Origin: Paenilisteria riparia FSL S10-1204
GTDB lineage: Bacteria > Bacillota > Bacilli > Lactobacillales > Listeriaceae
Assembly (NCBI RefSeq): GCF_000525995.1
Contig: NZ_AODL01000005.1
Coordinates: 28,385-92,384, forward strand
Length of the DNA: 64,000 nt
Direction: 5' to 3'
The translations under genes and the position numbers were made by a program. The stretch's first letter is position 1, and each line of letters opens with the position of its first letter. The notes beneath the pieces are model-generated. The model was not told where the DNA came from. It saw only the letters and a list, made by a program, of their open reading frames with translations, and ran no database searches. This document shows positions 63,237-64,000 of the stretch, one piece after another.

Positions 63237-64000
63237 ATGGGAAAACAACAGGTGGATTATAAGCGTAGAATGAATTGGAAATATAATCAAAAGGCGAAGG
63301 TTATAACAACGCTTTTTGCAGCGGCAACGATTGTGGCTTCACCAGTGACAATTCAGTATAGTAATGCTGAGCGGGGATTTGAAATTGGTGGATCACGTGT
63401 AGATGCGGCTTCTGTTAGCTTACTAGGTTCAACGCAATTAAATGCTAGTTATGTAAATGGGAAACTGGTGCTAACACTCACAGGGAAGCAGTTAGCGAAT
63501 CTTAGTGTTATCAATCATTACTATCCATATTTTAAATTACCAGATGAGCTAACTTATCTTTTAACAAATCCAGCCTTAAAAGCGAATACGACTCTTAGTT
63601 ATAAGATTCCGTATCTCTCTGGTTTGCAAACGAAGTATGATGAAGGGTTCATTACTGGAAGTGCTCTGAAAGTTGATACTGCGAAAAAAGCGATTGGTGC
63701 GGATGTTTCACAACTTTTACGCTTATCTATTCTTGGGACAACAACATTTACATTGACGATTGACTTAGCTGCTTTGGGATTAACTCAGTTACCAGGGGGT
63801 ATAGGTGATAATGATTTAGATTTCTATGCTCGTGTTGGGGATAGTCTATTGGATATCGATTTGTTGGCTAGTAATTCAGCGTTTACGGCGTTGCCATCTA
63901 TGGAGGATACGGATGCCGACGCCGATGCCGACGCGGATGCCGACGCGGATGCTGACGCTGACGCGGATGCCGATGCTGACGCTGATGCCGACGCGGATGC
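63237..64000 (+). CDS. Surface protein with Asp-Ala repeat tract, 3' end outside the window
   Basis: Open from the ATG at 63237 (GAGGGGG ribosome site) to the window end, 254 codons. N-terminal export signal: basic start MGKQQVDYKRRMNWKYNQKAK, hydrophobic VITTLFAAATIVASPVT, Ala-type cleavage near YSNA (residue about 44). Residues 45-220 are a Ser/Thr/Leu-rich globular domain with no family recognised. From codon 226 (63912) the sequence is an alternating Asp-Ala tract. The position after ffh and the repeat match the LPXTG wall protein Lmo1799 of L. monocytogenes (from memory). The sorting signal, if any, is beyond the window. Confidence 0.85.
   Translation, partial: MGKQQVDYKRRMNWKYNQKAKVITTLFAAATIVASPVTIQYSNAERGFEIGGSRVDAASVSLLGSTQLNASYVNGKLVLTLTGKQLANLSVINHYYPYFKLPDELTYLLTNPALKANTTLSYKIPYLSGLQTKYDEGFITGSALKVDTAKKAIGADVSQLLRLSILGTTTFTLTIDLAALGLTQLPGGIGDNDLDFYARVGDSLLDIDLLASNSAFTALPSMEDTDADADADADADADADADADADADADADAD
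63912..64000 (+). repeat. Hexanucleotide tandem repeat encoding (Asp-Ala)n
   Basis: About 15 copies of GAY-GCN with third-position variation (GATGCC, GACGCG, GACGCT, GATGCT) to the end of the window. The repeat is prone to length change by slippage or recombination while staying in frame. Confidence 0.9.

Noticed and set aside
63912..64000. CRISPR-like array
   Set aside because: Short 6-base units without spacers, in frame with a signal-peptide protein; it is a coding repeat.

Overview
The window reads as chromosomal DNA of a low-GC Gram-positive bacterium of the Listeriaceae. The gene order carAB-pyrKDFE, fbpA, yicC-gmk-rpoZ, coaBC-priA-fmt-rsmB-stp-prkA-rsgA-rpe-thiN-rpmB, yloU-fakA-sdaAB-sdaAA-recG, fapR-plsX-fabD-fabG-acpP-rnc-smc-ftsY-ylxM-ffh, then an Asp-Ala-repeat surface protein, is the order I know from Listeria. 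Two accessory blocks sit where I remember L. monocytogenes having little (pyrE-fbpA and rpoZ-coaBC), so I infer a Listeria species outside the L. monocytogenes group. No tRNA, rRNA, CRISPR array or insertion sequence was recognised.

Layout. (1) 1-7186: end of the pyrimidine operon (carA cut by the window start), mostly with ATGA overlaps, closed by a 19-bp terminator. (2) 7.4-9.4 kb: a SulP anion transporter with a universal stress protein. (3) 9.5-18.95 kb: a LacI regulator divergent from a seven-gene operon (ABC sugar importer, GH13, DUF1861-like protein, GH130 phosphorylase, phosphohexomutase), best read as beta-mannoside uptake and phosphorolysis. (4) 18.99-23.05 kb: fbpA/rqcH, a small membrane protein, yicC-gmk-rpoZ. 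(5) 23.1-32.5 kb: second accessory block with a chitin-active LPMO, an ArsR/ABM-monooxygenase/nitroreductase divergon, and a five-gene cassette (BASS transporter, second SulP, two DUF1254/DUF1214 proteins around a small membrane protein). (6) 32.5-44.7 kb: CoA, replication restart, translation initiation, Ser/Thr phosphorylation and ribosome assembly genes, then a membrane protein/lipoprotein pair and rpmB. (7) 44.8-45.6 kb: a gene-free stretch with two pairs of degenerate direct repeats, one of which folds. (8) 45.6-62.7 kb: fatty acid kinase subunit, serine dehydratase, recG, the FapR-controlled fatty acid/phospholipid operon, rnc-smc-ftsY and ylxM-ffh. (9) 63.2 kb to the end: start of a wall protein with a (Asp-Ala)n tract that runs off the window.

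Thirteen apparent one-base frameshifts interrupt pyrF, pyrE, both SulP genes (two in the first), the small membrane protein, yicC, rsmB, prkA, thiN, a lipoprotein and smc (two). Most lie in A or T runs, and correcting each restores a family-typical protein. I therefore give each as one full-length CDS and treat the shifts as probable sequencing errors; this is inference and needs read-level checking.

The best candidates for something undescribed are the BASS-SulP-DUF1254-membrane-DUF1254 cassette (26.6-32.4 kb), the tandem structured repeat at 44869-45115, whose two copies show a compensatory base-pair change, and the fold-prone element between fabG and acpP.
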